DNA of 64,000 nucleotides. Source: Rubrivivax sp. (GTDB lineage: Bacteria; Pseudomonadota; Gammaproteobacteria; Burkholderiales; Burkholderiaceae_C). Each line of letters starts with the position of its first letter. The first letter of the stretch is position 1. Below are positions 16,109 through 24,763 of this stretch, piece after piece. The position numbers and the translations under genes were made by a program. The stretch lies in the NCBI GenBank assembly GCA_016707445.1, contig JADJHR010000003.1, positions 372,001 to 436,000 on the forward strand. Reading direction: 5' to 3'. The notes under the pieces were generated by a model. It was not told the DNA's origin and searched no databases. It saw only the letters and a list, made by a program, of their open reading frames with translations.

Positions 16109-16876
16109 ATGGCCCCCAAGAACGTGCACGGACTCACGCTCGACCAACTCGGTGAAGCCATCGTCGGAGGTCGCTTCGCCCCGGGTGCGTCGATCCCGCC
16201 CGAGCCGCAGCTGTGCGAGTCGTTCAGCGTCAGCCGCACCGTCATTCGAGAAGCGGTCAAGTCGCTGGTGGCCAAGGGCCTGCTGGTCACCGGCCCCAAG
16301 GTGGGCACCCGGGTGCTGCCGTCGGACCAGTGGAACTGGTTCGACCCCGACGTGGTGGCCTGGCAGAGCAAGGCCGGATTGACGCGGGATTTTCTGCGCG
16401 ACCTGCAAGAGCTGCGGCGCGTGATCGAGCCCGCCGCCGTGCGCATGGCCGCCCAGCGTGCCACGACGCAGGACGTGGCGGTCATCGAGTTCGCCTATGC
16501 CGGCATGCAGGACGCCATCGAGCACGGCGGCGACTACGTGCGTCACGACCTGGCCTTTCATCAGGGCCTGCTGCAGGCGGCGCACAACCGCATGGTGATG
16601 CAGATGAGCAAGGTGCTGGGCGCACTGCTGCGTACCGCGTTCGAGATCAGCACCTCGGGTCTGCACGGGCCGGCCAGCTCGCTGCCAGCGCACCGCGCGG
16701 TGCTCGACGCGGTGATCGCGCGCGACCCGGCGCGCGCCGAACGGGCCAGTCTGCTGCTGATCGACAGCGCCGCGGACGACATCGAACGGGTGCTGGGCTC
16801 ACGCCGCAAGCTGCCTTCGCTGGCGCTGCCGGCACAGCGGCTGGCGCCGCCACGAAAGGCCAGGTCCATCGGGTAG
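16109..16876 (+). CDS. FadR-subfamily GntR transcriptional regulator
   Basis: The 255-residue regulator has an N-terminal winged helix-turn-helix (about 10-72; IVGGRFAPGASIPPEPQL, then SRTVIREAVKSLVAKGLL and a GTRVLP wing) and a C-terminal FCD effector domain with a metal-binding His/Asp pattern (about 95-230; RRVIEPAAVRMAA, HDLAFHQGLLQAAHN). The ATG at 16109 gives the family N-terminus. FCD regulators respond to carboxylic acids such as gluconate, galactonate or hexuronates, which fits the surrounding sugar-acid genes. Two sites sharing a 13-base core, at 14053-14065 and 18113-18125, are the best candidates for its operators. Confidence 0.9.
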   Translation: MAPKNVHGLTLDQLGEAIVGGRFAPGASIPPEPQLCESFSVSRTVIREAVKSLVAKGLLVTGPKVGTRVLPSDQWNWFDPDVVAWQSKAGLTRDFLRDLQELRRVIEPAAVRMAAQRATTQDVAVIEFAYAGMQDAIEHGGDYVRHDLAFHQGLLQAAHNRMVMQMSKVLGALLRTAFEISTSGLHGPASSLPAHRAVLDAVIARDPARAERASLLLIDSAADDIERVLGSRRKLPSLALPAQRLAPPRKARSIG

Positions 16877-16913
16877 CTGCCTCGGATCGCGCCGGTGCGC
16901 GCAGCCCGCCGTC

Positions 16914-16927
16914 AATTGTCTACAGTT
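16914..16927. promoter_or_regulatory. near-palindromic motif upstream of hppD
   Basis: AATTGTCTACAGTT is an imperfect inverted repeat (AA-TGT / ACA-TT) that resembles the TTGT-NN-ACAA operators of some FCD-type GntR regulators. It lies 35 bp before the hppD ATG and 38 bp after the GntR stop. It differs in spacing from the two shared sites near the sugar-acid genes, so it may belong to another regulator. Confidence 0.3.
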
Positions 16928-16961
16928 CGACACCATCCCAACGCCTTGCAGGAGTGCTGCC

Positions 16962-18041
16962 ATGCCCGAAACGTTCGACAACCCGATCGGCCTGATGGGC
17001 TTCGAATTTGTCGAGTTCGCGTCACCCACGCCCGGCGTGCTGGAGCCGTTGTTCGAGCGCATGGGTTTCTCGCTGGTGGCCCGGCATCGGTCGAAGGATG
17101 TGGTGCTGTACCGCCAGGGTGGCTGCAACTTCATCGTCAACCGTGAACCGCGCAGCCTGGCGGCGTACTTCGCGGCCGAGCATGGCCCCAGCGCCTGCGG
17201 CCTGGCGTTTCGCGTCAAGGACGCGCACAAGGCCTATGCCCTGGCGCTGGAGCGCGGTGCGCAGCCGGTGGAGATTCCAACCGGGCCGATGGAACTGCGC
17301 CTGCCGGCGATCAAGGGCATCGGCGGCGCGCCGCTGTACCTGATCGACCGCTTCGAGGACGGCAAGAGCATCTACGACATCGACTTCGAATTCGTCGATG
17401 GTGTCGACCGCAGGCCGCCTGGCCATGGGTTGAAGCTGATCGACCACCTGACGCACAACGTCTACCGCGGCCGCATGGCCTACTGGGGCAGCTTCTACGA
17501 GAAGCTGTTCAACTTCCGCGAGATCCGCTACTTCGACATCCAGGGTGAATACACCGGGTTGACCTCGCGCGCGATGACGGCGCCCGACGGCCTGATCCGC
17601 ATCCCGCTGAACGAGGAGTCGGGCAAGGGTGCCGGCCAGATCGAAGAGTTCCTGATGCAGTTCAACGGCGAAGGCATCCAGCATGTGGCGCTGCTGACCG
17701 ACGACCTGAGGGCCACCGTCGATTCGCTGCAGCTGGCCGGCATACCGCTGATGACGGCACCCAACGACGTCTACTACGAGATGCTGGAAGAGCGTCTGCC
17801 CGACCATGGCCTGCCGGTGGCCGAGTTGCGCACACGCGGCATCCTGGTCGACGGCTCGACCGCAGGTGGCGAGAAGCGGCTGCTGCTGCAGATCTTCTCG
17901 CAGACCGTGCTCGGACCGGTGTTCTTCGAATTCATCGAACGGCGTGCCGACGAAGGCTTCGGTGAAGGCAACTTCAAGGCCTTGTTCGAGTCCCTGGAAC
18001 GCGACCAGCTGCGCCGTGGTGCACTGACGCCGGCGCGCTGA
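16962..18041 (+). CDS. hppD: 4-hydroxyphenylpyruvate dioxygenase
   Basis: This Fe(II) dioxygenase converts 4-hydroxyphenylpyruvate to homogentisate in tyrosine breakdown. It has 359 residues, the usual length of bacterial HPPD, with two vicinal-oxygen-chelate domains. The expected iron ligands are His162 (LIDHLTHN), His241 (IQHVALLT) and Glu323 (FFEFIERR). KLFNFREIRYFDIQGEYTGL and FNGEGIQHVAL are characteristic. It stands alone between the GntR regulator gene and the denD-like gene; no homogentisate dioxygenase or hydrolase gene is nearby. phhB, linked with phenylalanine hydroxylation, is encoded at 36.2 kb. Confidence 0.93.
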   Translation: MPETFDNPIGLMGFEFVEFASPTPGVLEPLFERMGFSLVARHRSKDVVLYRQGGCNFIVNREPRSLAAYFAAEHGPSACGLAFRVKDAHKAYALALERGAQPVEIPTGPMELRLPAIKGIGGAPLYLIDRFEDGKSIYDIDFEFVDGVDRRPPGHGLKLIDHLTHNVYRGRMAYWGSFYEKLFNFREIRYFDIQGEYTGLTSRAMTAPDGLIRIPLNEESGKGAGQIEEFLMQFNGEGIQHVALLTDDLRATVDSLQLAGIPLMTAPNDVYYEMLEERLPDHGLPVAELRTRGILVDGSTAGGEKRLLLQIFSQTVLGPVFFEFIERRADEGFGEGNFKALFESLERDQLRRGALTPAR

Positions 18042-18112
18042 GAGGCCCGGCCGCGGGTGCGCCCTGACACCCAGCAACACGCAGCGACACGCAGGCGGGC
18101 CAGGGCGGCGCA

Positions 18113-18127
18113 CAATCGTCATACCTT
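18113..18127. promoter_or_regulatory. candidate FadR-type GntR operator upstream of the denD-like gene
   Basis: CAATCGTCATACCTT shares its first 13 bases with the reverse complement of 14053-14065. The core TCGTCATACC fits TNGTNNNACN. It ends 12 bp before the denD-like ATG. Two copies placed only at sugar-acid gene promoters point to one regulon, most simply that of the GntR protein encoded between them. Confidence 0.5.
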
Positions 18128-18139
18128 TGACGGAAACCC

Positions 18140-19090
18140 ATGGCCATGAAGGTCCTGATCACCGGCGGCGCTGGATTCGCCGGCACACGTTTGGCGCGCA
18201 CCCTGCTTGCCCGCGGCCGGCTCGACGGCCGGCCGATCGACCCGCTGGTGATCGCCGACCAGGCCCAGGCCCCGGCCGAGGCCGACCTGCTGGCCGACCC
18301 ACGGGTTCAGGGTCGGGTGGGCCAGCTGCTGGTGCATTGCCAGGGCCTGCGCGAGGAAGCCTTCGACAGCGTGTTCCATCTGGCCTCGGCGGTGTCGGGG
18401 GAGTGTGAGGCCGACTTCGAACTCGGCCTGCATTCCAACCTTGACAGCACACGCGCCTTGCTCGACGCATTGCGCCGTCGCAACGAACAGGGCACCGCCG
18501 CCGCCAAGCTGGTGTTCAGCAGTTCGGTGGCGGTGTTCGGGCCCGATCCGGCGCTGCCCCGGCTGGGCGTGGACGGCATCGTCGCCGACGACACGCTGCC
18601 GACGCCGCAGACCAGCTACGGCACGCACAAGCTGATCTGCGAACACCTGGTGGCCGACAACACGCGCAAGGGCTACATCGACGGCTGCGCGGCGCGATTG
18701 ATGACGGTGACGGTGCGGCCGGGCCGGCCCAACGGTGCCGCCAGCTCCTTCTTCAGCGGCATCATCCGTGAACCGCTGGCAGGCCTGACTGCGGTCTGTC
18801 CGGTGTCGGCCGACGTGTCGCACCCCGTGACCTCGGTGCAGCGCACGGTGGACGGGCTGATCGCCGTGCACGAGGCCAGCCGCGAGGCCTTCTGCGGCCG
18901 CACGGCGCTGAACCTGCCGGCACTCAACGTCAGCGTTCAACAGATGCTCAACGCGCTGGAAGCGGTGGCCGGCCCGGCGGTGCGCGCGGCGCGCCTGGGA
19001 TTGCAGCCCGAGCCGGACTTCCATTCCATCATTCGCCAGTACATCGACGATTGCCGTGCTGGCATGCCGCAGGCGCTGAAAGGGCTGTGA
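18140..19090 (+). CDS. denD: D-erythronate dehydrogenase-like NAD-dependent epimerase/dehydratase-fold protein
   Basis: This 316-residue extended SDR has GGAGFAG at residues 9-15, the HLASAVSGE segment, SSSVAVFG and the catalytic SYGTHK (Tyr/Lys). These features match DenD, which oxidises D-erythronate to 2-oxo-tetronate at the start of four-carbon sugar-acid use. The ATG at 18140 is used; a second ATG two codons later is possible. The usual partners DtnK/OtnK kinase and OtnC aldolase are not in the window, so the pathway is incomplete here and the symbol is tentative. A second SDR gene follows after two bases. Confidence 0.75.
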   Translation: MAMKVLITGGAGFAGTRLARTLLARGRLDGRPIDPLVIADQAQAPAEADLLADPRVQGRVGQLLVHCQGLREEAFDSVFHLASAVSGECEADFELGLHSNLDSTRALLDALRRRNEQGTAAAKLVFSSSVAVFGPDPALPRLGVDGIVADDTLPTPQTSYGTHKLICEHLVADNTRKGYIDGCAARLMTVTVRPGRPNGAASSFFSGIIREPLAGLTAVCPVSADVSHPVTSVQRTVDGLIAVHEASREAFCGRTALNLPALNVSVQQMLNALEAVAGPAVRAARLGLQPEPDFHSIIRQYIDDCRAGMPQALKGL

Positions 19091-19092
19091 CC

Positions 19093-19845
19093 GTGAACCA
19101 GATCGATCTGAAGGGCTGCGTCGCGGTGATCACCGGCGGGGCGCAGGGCATCGGCTACGCCTGTGCCGAACGATTCCTGCAATCCGGGGCCAGCTTGATG
19201 CTGTGGGACATCGATCGGGCCCGTCTGGCCGAAGCGCAGGCGGCCTTGGGCAAGCTGGGCACGGCGCTGGGGCGCGAGGTGGAACTGACCGACGACGCCT
19301 CGGTGGCCACCGCCACCGCCGACACGCTGGCGCAGCTGGGCCGCATCGACATCCTGGTCAACAACGCCGGCATCACCGGCGGCAACGGCACGACCTGGGA
19401 TCTCGACCCTGCAGTCTGGCGTCGCGTGGTCGAAGTCAACCTGATCGGACCCTACCTGACCTGCCGTCATGTGGCGCCACAGATGCTGAGGCAAGGCTAT
19501 GGGCGCATCGTCAATATCGCGTCGGTGGCCGGCAAGGAAGGCAACCCGAACGCGTCGCACTACAGCGCCAGCAAGGCCGGCCTGATCGCCTTGACCAAAT
19601 CACTGGCCAAGGAGATGGCCACCCGGGGTGTGCTGGTCAATGCCATCGCGCCTGCAGCCGCCAACACGGCGATGTTTGCGCAGATGGCGCAGTTGCACAT
19701 CGACTACATGCTGGGCAAGATCCCGATGGCGCGTTTCGTCGAGGTGCAGGAAATCGCCGCCATGGCAGCCTGGCTGGCCAGCGAGGAATGCAGCTTCAGC
19801 ACCGGCGCGGTGTTCGACATCAGCGGCGGGCGGTCGACGTACTGA
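19093..19845 (+). CDS. SDR family oxidoreductase
   Basis: This classical SDR of 250 residues starts at a GTG two bases after the denD-like stop. GGAQGIG (near residue 14), NNAG (about 90), the serine of NIASVAG and YSASK (about 155) are all intact. VEVQEIAAMAAWLASEECSF and DISGGRSTY are typical of FabG-like sugar/polyol dehydrogenases. Tight coupling to denD suggests it acts on the same or a related acid, for example as an L-threonate- or hydroxyacid-specific enzyme. It ends 33 bp before the convergent argF. Confidence 0.88.
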   Translation: MNQIDLKGCVAVITGGAQGIGYACAERFLQSGASLMLWDIDRARLAEAQAALGKLGTALGREVELTDDASVATATADTLAQLGRIDILVNNAGITGGNGTTWDLDPAVWRRVVEVNLIGPYLTCRHVAPQMLRQGYGRIVNIASVAGKEGNPNASHYSASKAGLIALTKSLAKEMATRGVLVNAIAPAAANTAMFAQMAQLHIDYMLGKIPMARFVEVQEIAAMAAWLASEECSFSTGAVFDISGGRSTY

Positions 19846-19878
19846 CCGGCTGGGCGCTTGCTGCCGCGCCGGCCGTGA

Positions 19879-20841
19879 TCAGCCGATGCGGCCGAGCAGC
19901 AGGTACTCCATCAGCGCCTTCTGCACGTGCAGCCGGTTCTCGGCCTCGTCCCAGACCACCGACTGCGGGCCGTCGATGACCTCGGCGGTGACTTCTTCGC
20001 CGCGGTGTGCCGGCAGACAATGCATGAACAATGCGTCGGGCCGGGCCACGGCCATCATCTCGTCGTCGACGCACCAGTCGATGAAGGCCTTGCGGCGTTC
20101 TTCGTTCTCGGCCTCGTAGCCCATGCTGGTCCAGACGTCGGTGGTCACCAGGTCAGCGCCTTCGCAGGCCTGCAGCGGGTGGTTGAAGACCTTGAAGCAC
20201 TGCTCGTCGCGAATGCCGGCCACGGCCATGTCGACCCCGTAGCCGCTGGGCGTGCTGACATGCACCTTGAAGCCCAGGATCTCGGCCGCCTGCAGCCAGG
20301 TGTTGGCCATGTTGTTGCCATCGCCGACCCAGGCCACGACCTTGCCCTTGAGGCACTGCAGGACGTCGGCTTCGCCGCCGCGCGGGCCACGATGTTCGAT
20401 GTAGGTGAAGATGTCGGCCAGGATCTGGCACGGGTGGTACTCGTTGGTCAGCCCGTTGATCACCGGCACGCGCGAATGCGCGGCGAAGGCCTCGAGCTTG
20501 GCCTGCTCGTAGGTGCGGATCATCACGATGTCGACCATGCGGCTGATCACGCGCGCGCTGTCTTCCACCGGCTCGGCGCGACCGAGCTGGCTGTCGCCGG
20601 TGGTCAGGTGAACCACCGAGCCGCCCATCTGGTACATGCCGGCTTCGAAGCTCACGCGCGTGCGCGTGCTGGCCTTCTCGAAGATCATCGCCAGCGTGCG
20701 GTCGGCCAGCGGCTGGTAGCGCTCGTAGTTCTTGAAACGCGTCTTGATGATGCGCGCACGGTCGAACAGGTAGGCGTATTCCTCGGTCCTGAGGTCCTTG
20801 AACTGCAAGAAGTGCTTCATCAACGACAGCCCGGGCTTCAT
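19879..20841 (-). CDS. argF: ornithine carbamoyltransferase
   Basis: This enzyme makes citrulline from ornithine and carbamoyl phosphate in arginine synthesis. It has 320 residues from the ATG at 20841, whose ATGA overlaps the argD stop and suggests coupled translation. An internal ATG at 20820 (MKHFLQFKDL) matches the common betaproteobacterial N-terminus and may be the real start. STRTR (about 58-62) binds carbamoyl phosphate. HPCQILAD, GDGNNMANTW and HCLPAHRGEE complete the family motifs. The gene is the second of an argD-argF operon. Confidence 0.95.
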   Translation of the reverse strand: MKPGLSLMKHFLQFKDLRTEEYAYLFDRARIIKTRFKNYERYQPLADRTLAMIFEKASTRTRVSFEAGMYQMGGSVVHLTTGDSQLGRAEPVEDSARVISRMVDIVMIRTYEQAKLEAFAAHSRVPVINGLTNEYHPCQILADIFTYIEHRGPRGGEADVLQCLKGKVVAWVGDGNNMANTWLQAAEILGFKVHVSTPSGYGVDMAVAGIRDEQCFKVFNHPLQACEGADLVTTDVWTSMGYEAENEERRKAFIDWCVDDEMMAVARPDALFMHCLPAHRGEEVTAEVIDGPQSVVWDEAENRLHVQKALMEYLLLGRIG

Positions 20842-22052
20842 GGCCGCGGTTCAGCCAAAAAGGCCTTCACCAGCGGCACCAGGATCTGAACCAGCTGGGT
20901 CGCCTCGTCGGCGCTCAGGATCAGCGGCGGCAGCAGCCGGATCACGCTGTCGGCGGTGATGCTGATCATCAGGCCGGCATCGGCCGCGCGTTGCAGCAGG
21001 GCGCCGCAGGGCCGGTCGAGCTCGATGCCGATCATCAGGCCCTGGCCGCGGATCTCTTTCACGCCGGGCAGCGGCGCCAGCTGCTCGTCGAAGGCACGGC
21101 GCAGCTGTGCGCCGATGCGCGCCGCGTTGTCCAGCAGGCCGTCCTCGGTCATGATGCGCAGCGTCTCGACGCCGGCGCGCATGGCCAGCGGGTTGCCGCC
21201 GAAGGTGGTGCCGTGGTTGCCCGGGCCCAGCACCCTGGCCGCGCGTGGCCCGGTGACCACGGCGCCGATCGGCACGCCCGAGCCCAGGCCCTTGGCCAGC
21301 GGCATCACGTCGGGCCGGATGCCGGCCCACTGGTGCGCAAACCACTTGCCGGTGCGGCCGATGCCGCATTGCACCTCGTCGAGCATCAGCAGCCAGTCCC
21401 GGCGGTCGCACAGTGCGCGCAGGCCTTGCAGGATGTCGGTGCGGGTGGCCGTGATGCCGCCCTCGCCCTGGATGGTCTCGAGAAAGACCGCCACCACGTT
21501 GGGCCGCGTGCGGGCCACCTCTTCGATGGCGGACAGGTCGTTCAAGGGCACTCGCACGAAACCCTCGACCAGCGGGCCGAAGCCGGCTTGCACCTTGGGG
21601 TTGCCGGTGGCCGACAGCGTGGCGATCGAGCGGCCATGGAAGGCCTTCTCGTAGACGATGATCTCGGGGCGGTCGATGCCCTTGTCGTGGCCGAACTTGC
21701 GCGCGATCTTCAGCGCTGCCTCGTTGGCCTCGAGACCGGTGTTGCAGAAGAACGTGCAGTCCAGGCCCGACAGTTCGCTCAGCCGGGCCGCCAGCTGCTC
21801 CTGCAGCGGCACCTCGTAGTAGTTCGAGCAATGGATGATCTTGCCCAGCTGGTCGTGCAGGGCCGGCACCAGGCGCGGATGGTTGTGCCCCAGCGTGCTG
21901 ACTGCGATGCCGGCCAGGCCGTCAAGGTAGCGCTTGCTGCGCGTGTCCCAGACCCAGCAGCCTTGCCCATGCGACAAGGCGATCGGCAGCCGGCCATAGG
22001 TGTTCATCACGTGCGGCATGGGCGACAGGGCGACGGTTTCGGGGGCGTTCAT
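20838..22052 (-). CDS. argD: acetylornithine/N-succinyl-aminotransferase
   Basis: This class III PLP-dependent aminotransferase of 404 residues works in arginine biosynthesis (N-acetylornithine to the semialdehyde, or the reverse). The PLP lysine is Lys254 in PLAKGLGSG. LDEVQCGIGRTG carries the cofactor-binding Asp, and NTGLEANEAALK and FHGRSIATLSATG are ArgD landmarks. It overlaps argF by four bases. The 259-bp gap upstream, shared with the divergent DUF3579 gene, should hold its promoter, but no convincing -35/-10 pair or ARG box was recognised. Confidence 0.94.
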   Translation of the reverse strand: MNAPETVALSPMPHVMNTYGRLPIALSHGQGCWVWDTRSKRYLDGLAGIAVSTLGHNHPRLVPALHDQLGKIIHCSNYYEVPLQEQLAARLSELSGLDCTFFCNTGLEANEAALKIARKFGHDKGIDRPEIIVYEKAFHGRSIATLSATGNPKVQAGFGPLVEGFVRVPLNDLSAIEEVARTRPNVVAVFLETIQGEGGITATRTDILQGLRALCDRRDWLLMLDEVQCGIGRTGKWFAHQWAGIRPDVMPLAKGLGSGVPIGAVVTGPRAARVLGPGNHGTTFGGNPLAMRAGVETLRIMTEDGLLDNAARIGAQLRRAFDEQLAPLPGVKEIRGQGLMIGIELDRPCGALLQRAADAGLMISITADSVIRLLPPLILSADEATQLVQILVPLVKAFLAEPRP

Positions 22053-22311
22053 GCGGTCCTTTCGGCGGTAACGAGTTGGCTGGCGGCAAGGTCTTGGGCC
22101 ACCACCGGCCGGGCCGGGATTCTAAAGGTGGGCGCCCATTGGTCGACAACGACAAGGTCAGGGTACCAGGGTGCCATCCATGCATGCTGCAACGCAACAA
22201 ATCCGAAGCGCCATCGTGACTGCGGCCTTGCCGCCGCGCGGCTCAGTGGCGTTGCAACTGCGCCAGCCGCCCGCCGCGCCTCAAGCTGTTTCCTGTGCAG
22301 CCTCGCTGCCG

Positions 22312-22626
22312 ATGCCCACGAGCCCGCCGCGTCAGTACTACATCCAGGGCGTGACGGCTCAGGGCCGCGATTTCAGGCCCAGCGACTGGGCCGAGCGCCT
22401 GGCAGGCGCGATGTCGAGCTTTCGCCCCGGTGGTGGCCAGGGTGGCATCGGCTCGTTCATCGGCTATTCGCCGTACTGCGTGCCGCGCGTGGTCGACGGC
22501 GTGAAGTGCGTGATCGTCAACGAGGCCCTGCGCGACATCGAGCCGATGGCCTGGGACTTCGTGATGAACTTTGCCCGCGACAACGCGCTGCGCGTGGTCG
22601 AACGCGTCGACCCCGCGCCACCGTAG
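22312..22626 (+). CDS. DUF3579 domain protein
   Basis: The protein has 104 residues from the ATG at 22312. The family signature is QYYIQGVTAQGRDFRPSDWAERL, then GYSPYCVPRVVDGVKCVIVN and a closing helix MAWDFVMNFARDNALRVVE. DUF3579 is a small conserved family of beta- and gammaproteobacteria of unknown function, often near argD/argF and rpsT as here. A longer start at 22171 adds 47 low-complexity residues and is less likely. A bidirectional terminator follows. Confidence 0.85.
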   Translation: MPTSPPRQYYIQGVTAQGRDFRPSDWAERLAGAMSSFRPGGGQGGIGSFIGYSPYCVPRVVDGVKCVIVNEALRDIEPMAWDFVMNFARDNALRVVERVDPAPP

Positions 22627-22643
22627 GCGCCGGTCAGACATGA

Positions 22644-22671
22644 AAAAGGGCCCACTGGTGTGGGCCCTTTT
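22644..22671. terminator. bidirectional rho-independent terminator between DUF3579 and rpsT genes
   Basis: AAAAGGGCCCAC (22644-22655), a TGGT loop and GTGGGCCCTTTT (22660-22671) form a perfect 12-bp stem with an A-tract on one side and a T-tract on the other. It can stop transcription from both convergent genes. Confidence 0.93.
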
Positions 22672-22693
22672 CTTGGCAACGCCAGCTGTGGCG

Positions 22694-22996
22694 TCAGGCG
22701 CCGATCGACAGTGCCTTGACCTTGGCAGACAAGCGGCTCTTCAGGCGTGCCGCCTTGTTCTTGTGGAAGATGCGTTTGTCGGCCACCGAATCGATGACAC
22801 TCTGAGCGCTCTTGAACAGGGCGCTGGCCTTGTCCTTGTCGCCGCCGGCAACCGCCTTTTGCACATTCTTGACGACGGTGCGAAAGCGCGAGCGCAGCGA
22901 GGTGTTGGCCGCGTTGATCACGACGTCCTGGCGCGCGCGCTTGCGGCCGGAGGCGAGGCGAACGGTCTTCTTCTTGGCTTTGGAGGAGGTGGCCAT
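22694..22996 (-). CDS. rpsT: 30S ribosomal protein S20
   Basis: This 100-residue ribosomal protein binds 16S rRNA early in 30S assembly. The sequence is Lys/Arg/Ala rich with the S20 pattern (MATSSKAKKKTVRLASGRKR, then SLRSRFRTVVKNVQKA, then FHKNKAARLKSRLSAKVKAL). The length is slightly above the E. coli 87 residues, as usual in Burkholderiales. The ATG at 22996 follows GGAGG-like bases on the minus strand. It is divergent from murJ across 174 bp, and its transcript ends at the shared terminator. Confidence 0.97.
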   Translation of the reverse strand: MATSSKAKKKTVRLASGRKRARQDVVINAANTSLRSRFRTVVKNVQKAVAGGDKDKASALFKSAQSVIDSVADKRIFHKNKAARLKSRLSAKVKALSIGA

Positions 22997-23170
22997 GCTT
23001 GGTGGTGCGTGGGGGGTTCGTTGCTGGTGCTGTCCCGCAAAAGCGCGGATACAAAGACCGTCGAGTGTAGCACGCAACCCTCGGCTGCCCATCGGCTGCC
23101 CAGGCGCGCCCAGGCCGTCCACCTATAATCCGCTGCTTTCCTGGCCTGGGCCTGCCCGCGACCGCTTGCC

Positions 23171-24727
23171 GTGAATCTTCTGAGGGCCGCGTCCTCCGTC
23201 TCGCTGCTGACCCTGGTTTCGCGCATCACCGGCCTGGTGCGAGACCAGCTGATCGCCGCCCAATTCGGCGCCGGCGCGCTCACTGACGCGTTCAACGTGG
23301 CCTTCCGGCTGCCCAACCTGCTGCGGCGGCTGTTCGCCGAAGGCGCATTCTCGCAGGCCTTCGTTCCCTTTCTGGGCGCCACGCGTGCTCGCGATGGCGA
23401 CGACGCCACCCAGCACCTGATCGATGCCGTTGCCACCGTGCTGCTGTGGGTCTTGCTGGCCACCTGCGTGCTGGGTGTGGCCGCAGCGCCGGTGCTGGTC
23501 TGGCTGCTGGCCGCCGGGCTGCAGGAGTTCGAGCTCGGCGTGCTGATGGCGCGCTGGATGTTTCCCTACATCGGTTGCATGTCGCTGGTGGCCTTGTCGG
23601 CCGGCATCCTCAACACCTGGAAGCGATTCGCGGTGCCGGCGCTGACACCGGTGCTGCTCAACCTGAGCCTGATCGCCGCGGCCTGGATCGGTGCCCCGCT
23701 GTTCCAGTCCTGGGGGCTGCGGCCGATCCTGGCGCTGGCCGCCGGTGTGATGCTGGGTGGCGTGCTGCAGCTGGCGGTGCAGGTGCCGGCGTTGGCACGC
23801 ATCGGGCGACTGCCCCGCCTGGGGCTGGGGCCAGCGGCGATTCGCCGGGCCTGGGCGCACCCCGGCGTGCACCAGATCCTGCGCCTGATGGCGCCGGCCT
23901 TGCTGGGCGTGTCGGTGGCGCAGCTGTCGCTGCTGATCAACACGCAGATCGCCTCGCAGCTGGGCGTGGGCGCCGTGTCCTGGCTGTTCTACGCCGACCG
24001 GCTGATGGAGTTTCCGACCGGCCTGCTGGGGGTGGCCCTGGGATCGGTGCTGTTGCCGCAGCTGGCGCTGGCGAAGGGAAGCGCCGACACCGCGCGCTAT
24101 TCCGAACTGCTGGACTGGGGTCTGCGCCTGGTGCTGCTGCTGGCGCTGCCCTGTGCGGTTGCACTGGTGGTGTTCCCGGCCCCGCTGATCGCCGTGCTGT
24201 TCCACCACGGCGCCTTCAGTGCCGGCGACGTGGCGCAGACCGCGCAGGCGCTGCGCGGCTACGGCTGCGGTCTGCTGGGCATCGTGGCGATCAAGGTGCT
24301 GGCCCCGGCCTTCTATGCGCAGCAGGACATCCGCACGCCGGTTCGCATTGCGGTGGGTGTGCTGATCGCCACACAGATGATGAACCTGCTGTTCGTGCCC
24401 TGGCTGGGAACGGCCGGGCTGGCGCTGTCGATCGGTCTGGGCGGGCTGGCCAATGCGGCCCTGCTGCTTCGTGGCTTGCTGCGCCAAGGCAGCTACCGGC
24501 CACAGCCCGGCTGGGTCGCCTTTGCGTTGCGTGTACTGTGCGCTTGTGCCGTACTGACTGCGCTGCTGATGGTGGCGGAACGTGGCGTCGACTGGATTGC
24601 ACTGGGGGCGCACTGGACGCGCCGGGCGGGCTACATGGCGCTGCTGCTGCTGGCAGCTGGACTGGCCTATCTGGGCACGCTGCGGCTGTGCGGCGTGCGA
24701 CTGCAGCACTTCATGCGCCGGGCCTGA
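23171..24727 (+). CDS. murJ: lipid II flippase MurJ
   Basis: This MOP-superfamily integral membrane protein of 518 residues with about 14 helices flips lipid II across the inner membrane for peptidoglycan synthesis. The N-terminus NLLRAASSVSLLTLVSRITG, followed by VRDQLIAAQFGAG and NVAFRLPNLLRRLFAEGAFSQAFVP, is diagnostic. The start codon is GTG at 23171. A TATAAT at 23124-23129 is a possible -10, though no good -35 is seen. The SirB1-family gene follows after 36 bp on the same strand. Confidence 0.96.
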   Translation: MNLLRAASSVSLLTLVSRITGLVRDQLIAAQFGAGALTDAFNVAFRLPNLLRRLFAEGAFSQAFVPFLGATRARDGDDATQHLIDAVATVLLWVLLATCVLGVAAAPVLVWLLAAGLQEFELGVLMARWMFPYIGCMSLVALSAGILNTWKRFAVPALTPVLLNLSLIAAAWIGAPLFQSWGLRPILALAAGVMLGGVLQLAVQVPALARIGRLPRLGLGPAAIRRAWAHPGVHQILRLMAPALLGVSVAQLSLLINTQIASQLGVGAVSWLFYADRLMEFPTGLLGVALGSVLLPQLALAKGSADTARYSELLDWGLRLVLLLALPCAVALVVFPAPLIAVLFHHGAFSAGDVAQTAQALRGYGCGLLGIVAIKVLAPAFYAQQDIRTPVRIAVGVLIATQMMNLLFVPWLGTAGLALSIGLGGLANAALLLRGLLRQGSYRPQPGWVAFALRVLCACAVLTALLMVAERGVDWIALGAHWTRRAGYMALLLLAAGLAYLGTLRLCGVRLQHFMRRA

Positions 24728-24763
24728 GCCAGCGCCTGACCTACACTCTGGCCCCGTCCCACC

